Source: Edaphochlamys debaryana (Eukaryota; Chlorophyta; Chlorophyceae; Chlamydomonadales). From it: a DNA stretch of 64,000 nucleotides. Positions 54,381 through 64,000 of this stretch are shown here, one piece after another. A model generated the notes under the pieces. That model was not told the DNA's origin, made no database searches, and worked only from the letters and a program-made list of their open reading frames with translations. The stretch is from NCBI GenBank assembly GCA_016858145.1, contig JAEHOE010000018.1, positions 1,240,001 to 1,304,000 on the forward strand, read 5' to 3'. How positions within the stretch are numbered: position 1 is the first letter of the stretch; each line of letters starts with the position of its first letter. The translations under genes were made by a program, and so were the position numbers.

Positions 54381-57300
54381 TTATGCCAGGGTGCGCACCT
54401 TTCCAGCGGGGAAGTCCTGCGAGCCCTCTGCGTTGGTGTCGTTCAGGGCGGCAGCCAGGGCCTCGGGGTCCACGTTGGGCACCTCCACAACGTCCTCCGT
54501 GTGCACATACGGAGTGCTGCTTGCCGTACCGGCGCCCGCACCAGCGCTGCCGACGCGGGCCGGCGGCGCCGCCACGCCAGCCGCGGGCGCGGCCACCGCC
54601 GCCGCCGCTACCGCGCCGCCGCCGCGCAGCCTGCCGTTAGGCCCACCCCGAACCGCCGAAACGCTAACCACCGGACGGCCGGTGGCAGCGTTAACCGCAG
54701 CGCGCTTGGCGGCGCGGGCTGCCTCGCGGCGGCCATGGGTGTCGAACGTGAAGAGCATGGGCGGCAGCTCCTCAGTGGGGGCGGACTTGGGGCGCTCGGC
54801 GGCCTGCTTGGCCGCAGCCTCGACCTTGGCCTTGGCGGCCTTGACCTCGGCCTCGCTCACGGCCGCGGATTGAGATCCAGATCCAGATCCAGATCCGGAT
54901 GAGGAGGAGGAGGGGGTGGAGGGGGTGGAGGTGGGGGTGGAGGAGGAGGTGGTGGAGGGTGAGGAGGTGGATATGGAGGAGGAGGTGGAGGGGCCGTCGA
55001 GCTTGACGCCCACGGCGCGCGCGACGGCGCGGCCGGCCGGCGCCGCGACGCCCGCCACCGCCACCACGCCCTCCCGCACGCGGCGCACCAGGCCCCAGGG
55101 GCCCTCCTCAACCGTCTTGTTCAGGGTGTCCATAAACAGCTCACGGCCCTGGCAGGGGGGGTCGGAGGGGAGAGTGAAGCGGGATTGAGCGAGGCATGGG
55201 TCGGAAGGATGGGTCGGAAGGTCACTACTTGTGAGAGCGAGCGGAGGAGAGCATGGAGGGAATGTTTGAGGGATTAGGCGGAGGGATGAGAACCGTGTAA
55301 GGGACGCCCACCACCCCGTGTCTAAACGCCCTGACAAGGCCAGCAGCACGCAGCCCTGCCACAAGGACCCAAACCCCGGGGCCCCCGCCCTCACCTGCGC
55401 CGCCGCCCACTTGCCGCTGGCCAGCTCGTCCGGCAGCTGCCGTACGCGCGCCAGGGCCTCGCCCACCATGTCGTACTTGGAGCGATCGGCGCGGCGGGGC
55501 GAGGCGGAGCGCTTGGGGCCCCGGAGCAGGTCAACACCCTGTGTGGGGGTTGCATAATACCACCAGGAGACCGTCACGGCTTCGCCGAACAGCAATCCGC
55601 GGCTGCCGCAGTATCGGCCCCAAGCCCCCGCCGCGCCCTCTCCCACACGACAGACTGCGCGACTCCTGCCCCCCTTCCACACCCGCCTCCTCCTCACTTG
55701 CAGCCCACCACTCACACGCGAGTCCTGACCCCGACCCTCAAACCAAGCCCCACACCCACACCCGCCCCCTCCCCACCTGCGCCGCCGCCCACTTGCCGCT
55801 GGCCAGGTCCTCGGGCAGCGAGGCGGCCGCCTGCAGCGCCTGGCCCAGCATGTCGTACTTGGAGGGGGAGCGCCGGGGGGAGCCGGGCGCGGGCGAGGCG
55901 GCGCGGCTCGAGCCCGCCGACCCCACCACCCCTGCCAGGGGGTCCCAGCCCGGCAGCTCCTGCAGCCCCGCCTCCAGGGGCTGCTGCCAGCCGCCGCGCA
56001 GCACCACCTGGGGGAAAGGAGGGGGGTGGGGATGGGGGCGGGCTTGGGCTTGGCATGAGGGCCGAGTTTGGGTTGTGGCAGTGGTTGAGGTGCCGGGAGT
56101 GGGGATGAACGCTGAGCTGCTCATGGTCCCTTCTGCTGATCTAGGCCCAACCCGGGCCCAGGCCCAGGCCCCGCCCCCGGGCCCCACCTGCGCCAGGCAG
56201 TACTTGTGGGTACCGGTGATGGGCTGCATGTTGAGGAGCAGGGCCAGGGGGTCGTAGCGGGAGGGCTGGGGGGAGGCGGCCAGCGCGGCCTGGGGGAGGG
56301 GAGGGGGCAAGGGGTTGGGCCCCAGGTGATGCTGCACCATGTCGGCCAAGGGAAGCATTGCCTCCAAAGAGGCGTCCTTCCTCCAAGATGGAGCCCCAGC
56401 CGCAGGCCCAGCCCCAGCGTGCCCTGCCACACCTTGAGCAGGCAGCCGACCATGTCGTACTTGGCGGGCTGCTGGCCCAGGGCGGGCGCCTCCATGTGCA
56501 GCAGAGACCACACGGGGTCGTACCGGGGGTCGGCGGAGGCCAGGATGGCGGCCGGGTCGCCTGGGGTGTGTTCAAAGAGCGAAGCGTTAATCCCTGTGTG
56601 TGTTCAAAGAGCGAAGCGTTAATCCCGTGAGCGTGAATCCCTGTGTGTGTTCAAAGAGCGACGCGTTAAACCCGTGAGGAACTGCGAACCTGGGTCCCGG
56701 TGTGTGTGTGTGTGTGCAGGGAGACGGGGAGACGGGGAGGTGAGGGGAGCGGCAGAGTGCGAGAAACTGGGGCTGCAGAGGCTTGCAACCTGTACGCCTT
56801 CCCCGCGGTCCAGCCCCTCCAGACCTCCACAGACCCCCGGACCTCCTCAGTCCCCGCTCCCAACACCCGCCTCCCGCCCCCACCCGATGCGCGCAGGGAC
56901 TGCAGCAGGTCATACACAAGGTCGTACTTGCGGCTGGCGGGGTCCTGGGTGGGAGGGAAGGGGGAGGAGGGAAGGGGGGCGGGGTGGGTTCAGCAAGGGG
57001 AAGTCGAGCGGCCGGGTCAGGGTCCGGGCTCACCGCGCGGCTCGCAAGCCTATAGTCAGGTCCCCGCGTCTAAATCCCTGCCCCCCGTTCCCGTTGCCGT
57101 TACCGCTCCCGTCGCCCCGTTCACGTTCCCCACCTGGCTGGCGCCCGCCTCCTCCTTGCCGGCGCGCAGCAGGCCCCGCAGCATGTCGTACTTGTGGGCC
57201 GCGGAGGCGGTGGGCGCTGTGGCCTCAGACAGGAGGTTGCGGAGGGGGTCGTACCTGGGGGGTAGGAAGGGGCGTTGGAGACGGAGGGGCTTCAACACTG

Positions 57301-60300
57301 GTAGTTCGCTTCACTATGATATGGATACGCTCCGCTCCCCTTTCTCCTTGGAACCACTCTGCTGGCCTCCGACCAGTTTCCCCCCCGCCCGCGCCCCGCC
57401 CCGGCCTCACTTGGGGTACTTGAACTCCTCCGTCTTCATCGCCACCGCCAGCAGCTCCGAGACCTGGGGGAAAAGTAGAACATGCCTCAGGAACCTGGCT
57501 GGACCCACCGATCCCCCTTTTGAACCCTGCATCCCTCTTCCCTCGCTACCCTCGCCCCTCCCCGTACCCCCACCCGCAAACCCAGGCAACCACCGACGTC
57601 CGCTCCACTTCTGCAACCCCACTCCCTGCCATTCACCCCACTCCCTGGCAACTGCCAACCACCCCACCTGCTCCACGGGGCCGAAGTCGTCCAGAGCGGG
57701 CCCCTTCTGCAGCGCCGCCGACCATGCCTCCGCCGAGGCCGCAGCCGCCACGCCCAGGCCCGCCGGCGCGCCGCCGTCGACCGCCTCCGCCTCCGCCAGC
57801 TCCACAATCACCTCCGGCAGCGGCGCCGCCGACCCTGACACCAGGGAGGCGTCGAACGAGGGGTTGCCGCCGGCGGAGCCGGCGCCGCCGTCCGTCTCGG
57901 GGCGTGTGAACCAGGACAGGGGGTTGTACCAGGCGGCACCTCCCTCAGCCGTGGGCGCTGGCGGAGGCGGAGCCGCCGCCGCCGCGGCGGCGGCCGGAGC
58001 CGGAGCCGGGGTGGCGGCAGCAGTGGCGGGCGTAGGGGTGGAGATAGGGGCGGCGGCGGAAGTGGCGGCGGGGGCCGAGGGGGCGGAGACGGAGGCGGGG
58101 GCGAAGGAGGGGTTGACGCGGCCGTCGGCGGTGACGCCGCCGCTGGCCGGCGCGGCGTCGGGCAGGAAGGCCGAGGGCGGGGCGGCGTTAAGGGGGACAT
58201 CGAAGGAGGGATTCACCTTCGCGTCAGCCTGGGGCAGCACGGAGCGGAAGGTGCGTGGGCCCTTGGCGGCGGCGGCCTGGTTGCGGCGCGGCGCCGGGCG
58301 GATGTTGGGCGGCGGCGGCGGCGGGTTGGCGTAGGTCGGCGGCGGCGGCGGCGGCGGCGCGGCGCCGGCCTTGGGGTCGACGGCCTTGCGCAGAGCCTCT
58401 CCGGCCCACGCCGCCAGGTTGGGGCTGGCGGCGGCGGCGGACGAGCCAGCGGCTGAGGCGGAGGGGGATGAGGACGGCGTGGCGGGGACGCGGCCGTTGC
58501 CCGACGGCGCCGCCGGCCGTTGCCCGCCGGCGCGGTCTGGCGGCGCGACGGACGCGGCCAGGGCCTCCGCCGAGGGCGCGGTGAAGCCGCCGCGCGACGC
58601 GCCGCCGCCGGGCCTGTCCGTAAGCCGGACGCCGGCCGGACCGGCGGCGCCGGAAACCGCCGCCGACGGGCCCGAGCGGGCCGAGGCGCCGCCGGCGCGG
58701 TCCGGCGGAGGCATGGACGCAGCCACGGATTCAGGTGTGGGCGGGGCTGCCATGGGGCCGCTGCGGGCGGACGCGCCGCCGGGGCGCGTGGGCAGAGGCA
58801 CGGTGGGGTTGCGCGTGTCGCCGGGGGGCGCCGGCGGCGTCCAGCGGGTGCCGCCGCTGGGGCGCGTCGGGATGCCGGCGGCGGCTGCTGCCGCCACCGA
58901 CGCCGCGACGGAAGCGGCGGCGGCGCTCGACACCGCGTCGACGGTCACCGCCGCGCCAGGCGCGCTGCGCGCGGCGCCGCCGCTCGGGCGCACCGGCGGC
59001 GCGGCGGCAGCCGCGGCGGCGGCGGAGGCCGCCGCCGCCGTCGACGACGCCGCCGCCAGGCGCTCGGCGGTGGCGGCGTTGGCGGCCATGGCGGCGGCGG
59101 CGGCGGCGCGGGGGTTGTCCAGGTCCATGCTCTCCGCCGCCTTGACGGTGGCGGCGGCCACCGACAGGCTGGCGTCCGCCTCCATGAGGGACATGGCCAG
59201 CTCCCACACGCGCTGGTTGCGCCGCTGCGGGCAAGGCAGGGCAGGGGGAGGGCGATGTGGGTCGGAGGTAAACACAACCCGTCCTTGGCCAACCCCGTCC
59301 TCGGCAGCGCGGGGCAGGCCCACACTGCACACATGGCGCTCCTCAATCTCCACCCAGCCCCCCACCCCCCCTCAGCAACATGCCCCCCCAGGACCCCAAC
59401 CCCCTCCAAACCCCCTCCCCCCTCCAAAACCTCCCCCTCCCTGCCCCCACCTTGAGCTCCTCGACCCAGCTCGACCTCTGCAAGGCCCAAGTGACACCCC
59501 TCACCCATCCAAAGCCCCCTCCGTCCCCTGCCCCCACCTTGAGCTCCTCAATCTCGGCGTACAGTTGGTCCAGGCGCTCGGTGCGCGCGCGGGCGCCCAG
59601 GGGCAGCGGGGGGGCCTCGGGGGAGGCCACGGCGCGGGCCGACACGGAGCGGGAGCCGCCCGAGCCGGGGCCCGAGGAGGAGGCGCGGACGAAGCCGTAG
59701 CCCACCATGGCGGTGGCCAGGGCCGCGGCGGCGCGGATCTGGAGGGGTGGGATGGGTGTGGTGTGGGGTTGGGGGGTGGGGTGGGGTGGGGGTGTTGGTG
59801 GGGGGTGCAGTGGAGTTGGGATGTGTCGGGGCAGACGGAGATGGTGGGGAATCGTGGTGCTGGGGGTGCGGAGGGTGCGGATGGGCGAAGGGCAGGGCCG
59901 CCACGCACCTGCGGCGTCTGCACGGCGCTGACGACGGTGCTGGTCTCGAACAGCGGGTTGGGCCGCACGGAAGCCGCCGGAAGGAAGACTGCGGGGCGGG
60001 GGGACGTGGGGGAAGTGGGCCGGAGCGGACGCGTCAGGCGGAGTTGGAGGACGGCGGCAGGTAGGATTAGGGTTTGCGGCGCGGTGCGCTGAGAGCACGG
60101 CGCTACCCGGCTTCGAGCGATCTGCGAGCGTTTTCGCAAGCGCCGGGAATCGGCCGACCGATGCGCGACGTGCGCAGGGACTCGCGCCTCGCGCCCTCAC
60201 CGGCACGCCGCTCATTACGGGCTTGGCGGCCGCCTCCATGCGCGATCCAGACAGAAGGAAGAAGGCAGGCACGAGCACGAAAGCCTGCAGAGGATGGCAG

Positions 60301-60528
60301 TTGAGGTTCAGCCCGGGACGCGACGGGCGCGTGCTTGCGGAAGGCAGCGGCAGGCACTAGCTGAACGCACCCCGGCCAGACGGTGGCACCATTGCGGCAG
60401 CGACGCGAGCAGAGCGGGCGTCTGGGGCGCCTGCAAGTCGGAGGGAAACGGCGAGGCGTAAGAGGTCGTTCAAGGGGCACTCGCTCCCACGCGCGCATCT
60501 CCGCAGCGCACCTTGGTAATCTGGTCAT
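54381..60528 (-). CDS. Large low-complexity protein with [KR]YD and NPxF motif arrays, probably organelle-targeted
   Basis: Thirteen exons join in phase: 60528-60201, 59988-59909, 59738-59538, 59477-59451 (27 nt), 59224-57668, 57463-57411, 57254-57134, 56944-56884, 56560-56433, 56289-56188, 56007-55777, 55538-55395 and 55148-54381, about 1266 residues. The N-terminus is Arg/Pro-rich. One possible membrane segment is RAAAALATAMVGYGFV. The long exon is Ala/Pro-rich with about six copies of RP(S/G)GG or DRAGG and several NPSF (VNPSFDVP, VNPSFAPA, GNPSFDAS). Eight [KR]YD units follow, such as KYDPLRNLLSEA, KYDMLRGLLRAG, KYDLVYDLLQSL and, twice, KYDM(L/V)G-x-AL with DELASGKWAAAQ. The end is Ser/Ala-rich. 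No enzyme domain is seen. The layout, repeated short motifs in disordered linkers, suggests a scaffold; this is inference. Start uncertain: ATG 60528 or 60498 give the right phase, the tempting ATG at 60240 does not. Confidence 0.65.
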
Positions 60529-61258
60529 GCGGCGTAGCGTGGACAGCGCTTAGCCGAAGCGCAGGCCTTCCGCCCGAAAGCAGCGCCGGTCGCAAGGCGA
60601 GTGCAGGCACCGGCGCCGGAAGCTTGGGCCGCAGCTGGTCGGCCCGGAGCGGCCGCGAAGCGGTTCCCAGGTACAATGGGCCCTGGGTGCTTCCCAGGGC
60701 CAGAGAGCGAGCATGGGCACCCATGCAGGCCATGGTTCGCCGCCCAGCTGCCCTGGTCAAAGTCCTGGGCTCCACCCGGGCCAAGGTGCAGCTACAAAGT
60801 CAGCCAGCGGTCTAGGGGCTCAAAGCTCTCAGCGAGAAGGCCCCAGTGCGCGGGGCCGAAAGTGGTTGGACGTGCGGCGCAGGAACGAGGATTTAGTGTT
60901 CGGATATGTACAAGTTGGTGTCGCAGGTTGTGGGTCACTGCGCAGCGGCCCGGGAGCCCTGAGGGCGTTTTGGGGAGAGGAGATCGCCATTCGCGAGGGC
61001 ATCCCTTTCATGCCGGGCGCATTCCGGGCAAGGGCATTCTCCGCTAGGTACTGCACGCGTTTATCATTCGCCCAGGCCCAGTTGCGAGGCGGACAGGTGC
61101 ACACCCGGAAGTCGTCAGGATGCAGAGGCAACGCGCGCTCCTCCAGGCAAGCAGGCACAAGACCGCACAGGCCAAACCTAATTAGAGCTTACAGTCGGGG
61201 GGCAAGGACACGAGTACCAGGAGTGCGTGCCATCCGTGCCATCCGTGCCATCCAGACC
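60529..61258. promoter_or_regulatory. Divergent intergenic region
   Basis: Lies between the starts of the minus-strand [KR]YD-repeat gene and the plus-strand TMEM69-like gene and so should contain both promoters. No exon is supported. Three tandem copies of CATCCGTGC/CATCCAGAC precede the TMEM69-like ATG (61231-61257). Confidence 0.4.
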
Positions 61259-63877
61259 ATGGTGCTGCCCCCCCTGTGCAGGGGCGTCCCCCTGGTAGCT
61301 GAGGGCGCCGCGTCCGCCCTGTCACCGCTGCTGGGGACGTCACGACCTGCAAACGCATTCGGATGCCTGTCAGCATGCCGTGCGGCCTCCAACGCAACCG
61401 GTCCCTCCGGTCGGGGTCCCCAAGCGGCCGCAGCCGCAGCCAGCACCAGCGGCAAGGATGAGACCCCTCTGTCCTTCTTTGCGCGGCAGCAGCAGGCGAG
61501 TCGCAGCCTGGGTGGTGCCACTGTCTAGGGCACACACTGTCTAGGGCACACACTGTCTAGGGCACACACTGTCTAGGGCACACACTGTCTAGGGCACACA
61601 CTGTCTAGGGCACACACTGTCTAGGGCACACACTGTCTAGGGCACACACTGTCTAGGGCACACACTGTCTAGGGCACACACTGTCTAGGGCACACACTGT
61701 CTAGGGCACACACTGTCTAGGGCACACACTGTCTAGGGCACACACTGTCTAGGGCACACACTGTCTAGGGCACACACTGTCTAGGGCACACACTGTCTAG
61801 GGCACACACTGTCTAGGGCACACACTGTCTAGGGCACACACTGTCTAGGGCACACACATGGCGTGAGCCCCCCGGGCGCCTGGCGTACCTCGAGCCTGGG
61901 CTCAGGCACAGGGCTGGAGGGCTCCTGGCCGGAGCTGCATGCCCAAATGGCGGGCCTCCACAGCAGCCCCCTCTTGAGCGCTGCTGTCAGTGAGCGTTCG
62001 CCTCGAGCAGAAGTCATTGTTCAAGCCAGGGCCGCTCCTCTCTAACTGTCGTATCTCTGCCGGCAGGCCCTCGCCAACATGCCCCTATACCCAAAGATGC
62101 TGGGCTTTGCAGGCAGGGCCCGGGGCTGGGTCCTGGGCGGCCTTGAGGTTTCAGGGCTCAAGGTTCTGGGGGCGATGTGGGACACTATGTCGTAGGGGGA
62201 AGCGTGGAGGAACTGGGCCTGAGTAGGGCTGCATCTCCACGGGAGGACTGCCTCCTGTGCGCCTTACCTAGAGCCTGCACCTCTGTGTGTGCCGGCTGCC
62301 CGCGGGCGGCTCCACGGCCCCTCGTCCGTGCGCCGTCCCCCGACCCCGCCCCGCTGCCCCCTCACCCCCCCCTCCAGGCGCCATCCCCTTCATGACGCTC
62401 ACTCCCTCCTTCGTGGGGGCCGCGGGCATGGGCCACCTGGTGGACTACTGCGCACAGGTGGGGCGGGGGGGGGGGGGGGGGGGCGGGGGGGGGGCGGGGA
62501 GAGGAGGTAGGGAGGGGTAGAGAGAAAGGGAAAGGGGAAATGGAGGGGGGCTGGCGGGGTCGAGGCGGGGGGGTGGGCCGGGGGTGGGGCCGGGGGTGGG
62601 GCGGGGGGTGGAGCCGGCGGGGTCGAAGCCGGGGGGAGGGTGGAAGAAAGGGAAAGGGGAAAGGGGCCGGGCTGGGGCGGGGGTGGGGGGTGTGGGCGGG
62701 GGGGTGGGGCCGGCGGGGAAGAGGCCAAAGAGAGGGGTAGAGAGGGAGGGAGGGGTGGAGAGAAAGGGAAAGGGGAGGGGCATGGCAGGGAACAGGCTGT
62801 CAGACGCGGGGAGACGGGGGCGACGCCTGCGTCTGGGGCTCCCGTCCTTGGCGAGGAGCTGCTCTGGCCTGCCTGGTCTTGGGGGACGAGGGGCTGCCAC
62901 ATAGCGGCATTGAGGTGCCTTCCAAGACCAGAGCATGAGGCCTGGACACGCCTTCCTCCCTTGCCCGCGTCCCACCACCACCACCTGCAGATGCAGCTCG
63001 TGTACGGCGGCACCATCGTCACCTTCCTGGGTGCCGTACACTGGGGCCTGGCCATGACCAGCACATCGCTGGGAGGTGGGCCGGGGGGCGGGGGCTCAAG
63101 GGGCCATAGGGGCTGCAGCACCGCAGGAGTGCCGGCGGATCCTGCTGGGTCCGTGAGCTCGTCCTCAGCTTCAGGGCCAACCGATACCTCGTCCGGCTCC
63201 CTCCTGATAGCTCCACATCCATTCTCACCCCCCGCTCCCAACGTCCGCAACTGAACCCCGTTACTTCGGCTTGGCTCTCACCCTCTCAATCACTGCCCCA
63301 CCTGTCTCACCCCCGCTGCAGCCGTGGGCGGCAAGGCGGCCGCGGCGCTGCGGGAGCGGTTCGTGTGGAGCGTGGTGCCCTCCCTGGCCGCTGTGCCGGC
63401 TCTCATGATGCAGCCCGCGCAGGGCAGCCTGGCCGTCAGCATCCTGCTGGTGAGGGGGGGGGGGTGCGGAGCGGCGAGGGCGAGGGCGAGGGTTATGGGG
63501 CACGGGGTTGGCGAGGCCTAGCCTCCCCAGCCTGGCCCCGTCTCCTTCCTCTGTCAGGCAAGCAACTTTGTCGACGCGCTTCAGTCGTCCCCAAGCTTCT
63601 TTCCCACTGCCTCTTCCCCCTCATCCCCCTCACCCCTTGACCTTTGACCCAGGCCCTGTGCTACATGTCCGACCTGTCGTACTACAACAGCGGCATCCTG
63701 CCCTCCTGGTACATGACGCTGCGCGGCTACCTGACTCTGCTGGCCATGGTAAGCATGCTGGCCACCACCGCCTACTACTTCCGGCAGGACCTCGACCGAG
63801 CCAAGCAGGTGCTGGCGGACGAGGAGGAGAAGCGCGCGGCGAGGCTGGAGAAGCGCGCAAAGGAAATGCTGGGCTGA
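61259..63877 (+). CDS. TMEM69 / DUF3429-like mitochondrial or plastid membrane protein
   Basis: Six exons in phase (61259-61495, 62067-62112, 62378-62457, 62991-63075, 63322-63449, 63653-63877) give 266 residues. The first 60 residues (MVLPPLCRGVPLVAEGAASA, rich in Ala, Ser and Arg) look like an organelle presequence. The conserved part begins LANMPLYPKMLGFAGAIPF and has the family line VYGGTIVTFLGAVHWGLAM, then WSVVPSLAAVPALMM and YMTLRGYLTLLAMVSMLATT, so four or five membrane helices, and a charged coiled-coil-like C-terminus (DEEEKRAARLEKRAKEM). The biochemical role of the family is not known to me. Introns 1 and 2 both begin with GC (GCGAGT, GCAGGG). Intron 1 holds the 16 bp satellite; intron 3 holds a long G-rich tract. 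Confidence 0.85.
61521..61856. repeat. 16 bp satellite, 21 perfect tandem copies
   Basis: The unit CTGTCTAGGGCACACA is repeated 21 times without a change (336 bp), inside intron 1 of the TMEM69-like gene, starting 25 bp after the GC donor. Confidence 0.97.
62458..62790. repeat. G-rich purine tract in intron 3 of the TMEM69-like gene
   Basis: Begins with (G)n runs just after the donor and continues as GGGGTGGGGCCGGGGGTGGGGC and GGGAAAGGGGAAA blocks with internal direct repeats. Many runs of four or more G on the transcribed strand make G-quadruplexes possible. Confidence 0.85.
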
Positions 63878-64000
63878 GCGGAAAATGGAGCGCGTTTGGA
63901 GATGCGTGGTTGGTGGTGGTCGGTGGATGGGCATATGGGGGGGCGGGGCGGGGGAGGGAGGGACGAGAAGTGAGGGAGAGAGACGAGGGGAGAGGCAAGG
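63878..64000 (+). other. 3' flank of the TMEM69-like gene
   Basis: Purine-rich 3' UTR sequence; no TGTAA signal is reached before the window ends. Confidence 0.4.

Noticed and set aside
56700..58334. 544-codon plus-strand frame
   Set aside because: Runs across exons and introns of the minus-strand [KR]YD-repeat gene; no start or splice logic of its own.
60200..60240. ATG at 60240 as start of the [KR]YD-repeat gene
   Set aside because: Its frame reaches the good donor after 60201 in phase 0, but the next exon needs phase 1; the frame from 60528 or 60498 fits.
61521..61856. CRISPR-like array
   Set aside because: The repeats follow each other with no spacers, in a eukaryotic intron.

Overview
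The window is nuclear DNA from a green alga, most likely a chlamydomonadalean (volvocine) relative of Chlamydomonas. It is very GC-rich. Genes are dense, on both strands, and split into many short exons separated by 60-450 nt introns. Proteins carry long Ala/Pro/Gly-rich stretches, and several families are plant- or alga-like (U-box kinase, Amt transporter, MYND-finger proteins, NUMOD3 repeats). All gene models below were made by reading exons, splice sites and reading-frame phase directly; no search was run.

Layout. 32-3407 (+): 3' part of a receptor-like kinase fused to a U-box. 3691-7868 (+): large helical protein ending in a MYND-type zinc finger. 9102-18177 (+): voltage-gated potassium channel with a C-linker and cyclic-nucleotide-binding-like region. 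18290-18515: relict of a paralogue of the MYND-finger gene. 19303-23289 (+): ammonium transporter. 26050-28458 and 30151-32694 (-): two copies of an F-box-like/leucine-rich-repeat-like gene, the first clearly dead, the second with one frame break. 34141-36629 (-): patatin-like lipase. 36540-50300: a nested segmental duplication containing a small gene (block A), a 254-residue membrane protein gene (block C), a second copy of that gene (C'), and between them six near-identical 1.05 kb tandem units (block B), each carrying the last 21 codons of gene C. 50382-50689 (-): short basic protein of NUMOD3-like repeats. 50832-51152 (+): possible organelle-targeted small protein. 52267-53427 (-): unrecognised gene. 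54381-60528 (-): large low-complexity protein with eight [KR]YD motifs, scaffold-like. 61259-63877 (+): TMEM69/DUF3429-like membrane protein with a 21-copy 16 bp satellite in its first intron.

The genes are functionally unrelated housekeeping and signalling genes, not a pathway cluster. The most unusual parts are the nested duplication and tandem array at 36.5-50.3 kb, the scaffold-like [KR]YD protein, a stop codon that falls just before the last zinc ligand of the MYND finger, and a fairly high share of GC-AG introns (five of roughly ninety read).
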